Assembly: GCA_029940115.1 (NCBI GenBank)
Contig: JAOZRQ010000516.1
Coordinates: forward strand, 1 to 5,061
DNA: 5,061 nucleotides
Source of the DNA: Desulfobacterales bacterium
GTDB lineage: Bacteria > Desulfobacterota > Desulfobacteria > Desulfobacterales > 4be13
Direction of reading: 5' to 3'
The notes beneath the pieces are model-generated. The model was not told the DNA's origin and searched no databases. It saw only the letters and a program-made list of their open reading frames with translations. This document shows, one piece after another, positions 5,022 to 5,061 of the stretch (its first letter is position 1; the number at the start of each line of letters is the position of its first letter). Made by a program: the position numbers and the translations under genes.

Positions 5022-5061
5022 GAGGTTGAAAGGCAATGAGACTCAAATTGTGGAGGTTGAA
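5022..5061. repeat. GAGGTTGAA direct repeat at the window edge
   Basis: GAGGTTGAA occurs at 5022-5030 and again at 5053-5061, a 31-base period. The flanking bases are partly alike (CATT before the first copy, ATTGTG before the second). The second copy is cut by the end of the window, so it cannot be told whether this begins a longer repeat array or is two chance copies. Confidence 0.3.

Larger units (their letters stand above)
4462..5061. other. 600-base stretch with no confident gene, upstream of the chemoreceptor
   Basis: No open frame here has both a ribosome site and recognisable motifs. The region should contain the chemoreceptor promoter, but no good promoter could be picked out. A + strand frame is open from 4543 to a TGA at 4864-4866. 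It then stays open to a second TGA at 4978-4980, ending its two parts with protein-like HSHLQLVAD and LPGDDVLSDILSFP. This may be a decayed gene or a translated repeat. Minus-strand frames across the same DNA are low-complexity in look, rich in Ser, Arg, Pro and Cys. Hairpins at 4593-4610 and 4640-4696 are listed separately. Confidence 0.5.

Noticed and set aside
4925..5061. CRISPR-like end sequence (GGGAATGAAACG)
   Set aside because: The GAAAC-like ending occurs once only; no second copy at repeat-spacer distance is present and no cas gene is near.

Overview
The window carries four confident protein genes, all on the minus strand. In transcription order they are a membrane chemoreceptor (4461-2314), then folE2 (2020-1211), queD (1180-800) and queE (799-158). 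The gene content suggests a motile Gram-negative bacterium with moderate to high GC. A sulfate-reducer-like (Desulfobacterota) host is plausible from the chemoreceptor sensor type and the repeat-rich intergenic DNA, but this is an impression and the sequence does not prove it.

The folE2-queD-queE block encodes three consecutive enzymes of 7-deazaguanine (queuosine precursor) synthesis. FolE2 turns GTP into dihydroneopterin triphosphate, QueD turns that into 6-carboxy-tetrahydropterin, and QueE, a radical-SAM enzyme, rearranges it to 7-carboxy-7-deazaguanine. Only 30 bases separate folE2 from queD. queE begins at a GTG directly after the queD stop, and its ribosome site lies inside queD, so the three look co-transcribed and the last two translationally coupled. 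queC and queF, which would carry the product on to preQ0 and preQ1, are not in the window.

The chemoreceptor is complete (715 aa): a membrane segment, a large periplasmic double-Cache sensor, a second membrane segment, a HAMP domain, a cytoplasmic signalling hairpin, and a long charged tail. The tail ends in a CheR/CheB-tethering type pentapeptide (DFERY). A 293-base gap separates it from folE2, and nothing links the two functions.

Three stretches hold no confident gene. Positions 1-157, downstream of queE, show only a weak inverted repeat. Positions 2021-2313, between the receptor and folE2, hold a striking repeat structure: an 11+7 bp inverted repeat, three tandem copies of a 10-11 bp unit, and TTCCCGG repeats. 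Positions 4462-5061, upstream of the receptor, hold a nested 57-bp inverted repeat, further hairpins and a possible decayed reading frame. I did not find a clear novel system. The most interesting items are the intergenic structured repeats, with alternative pairings, and the receptor's C-terminal tether.
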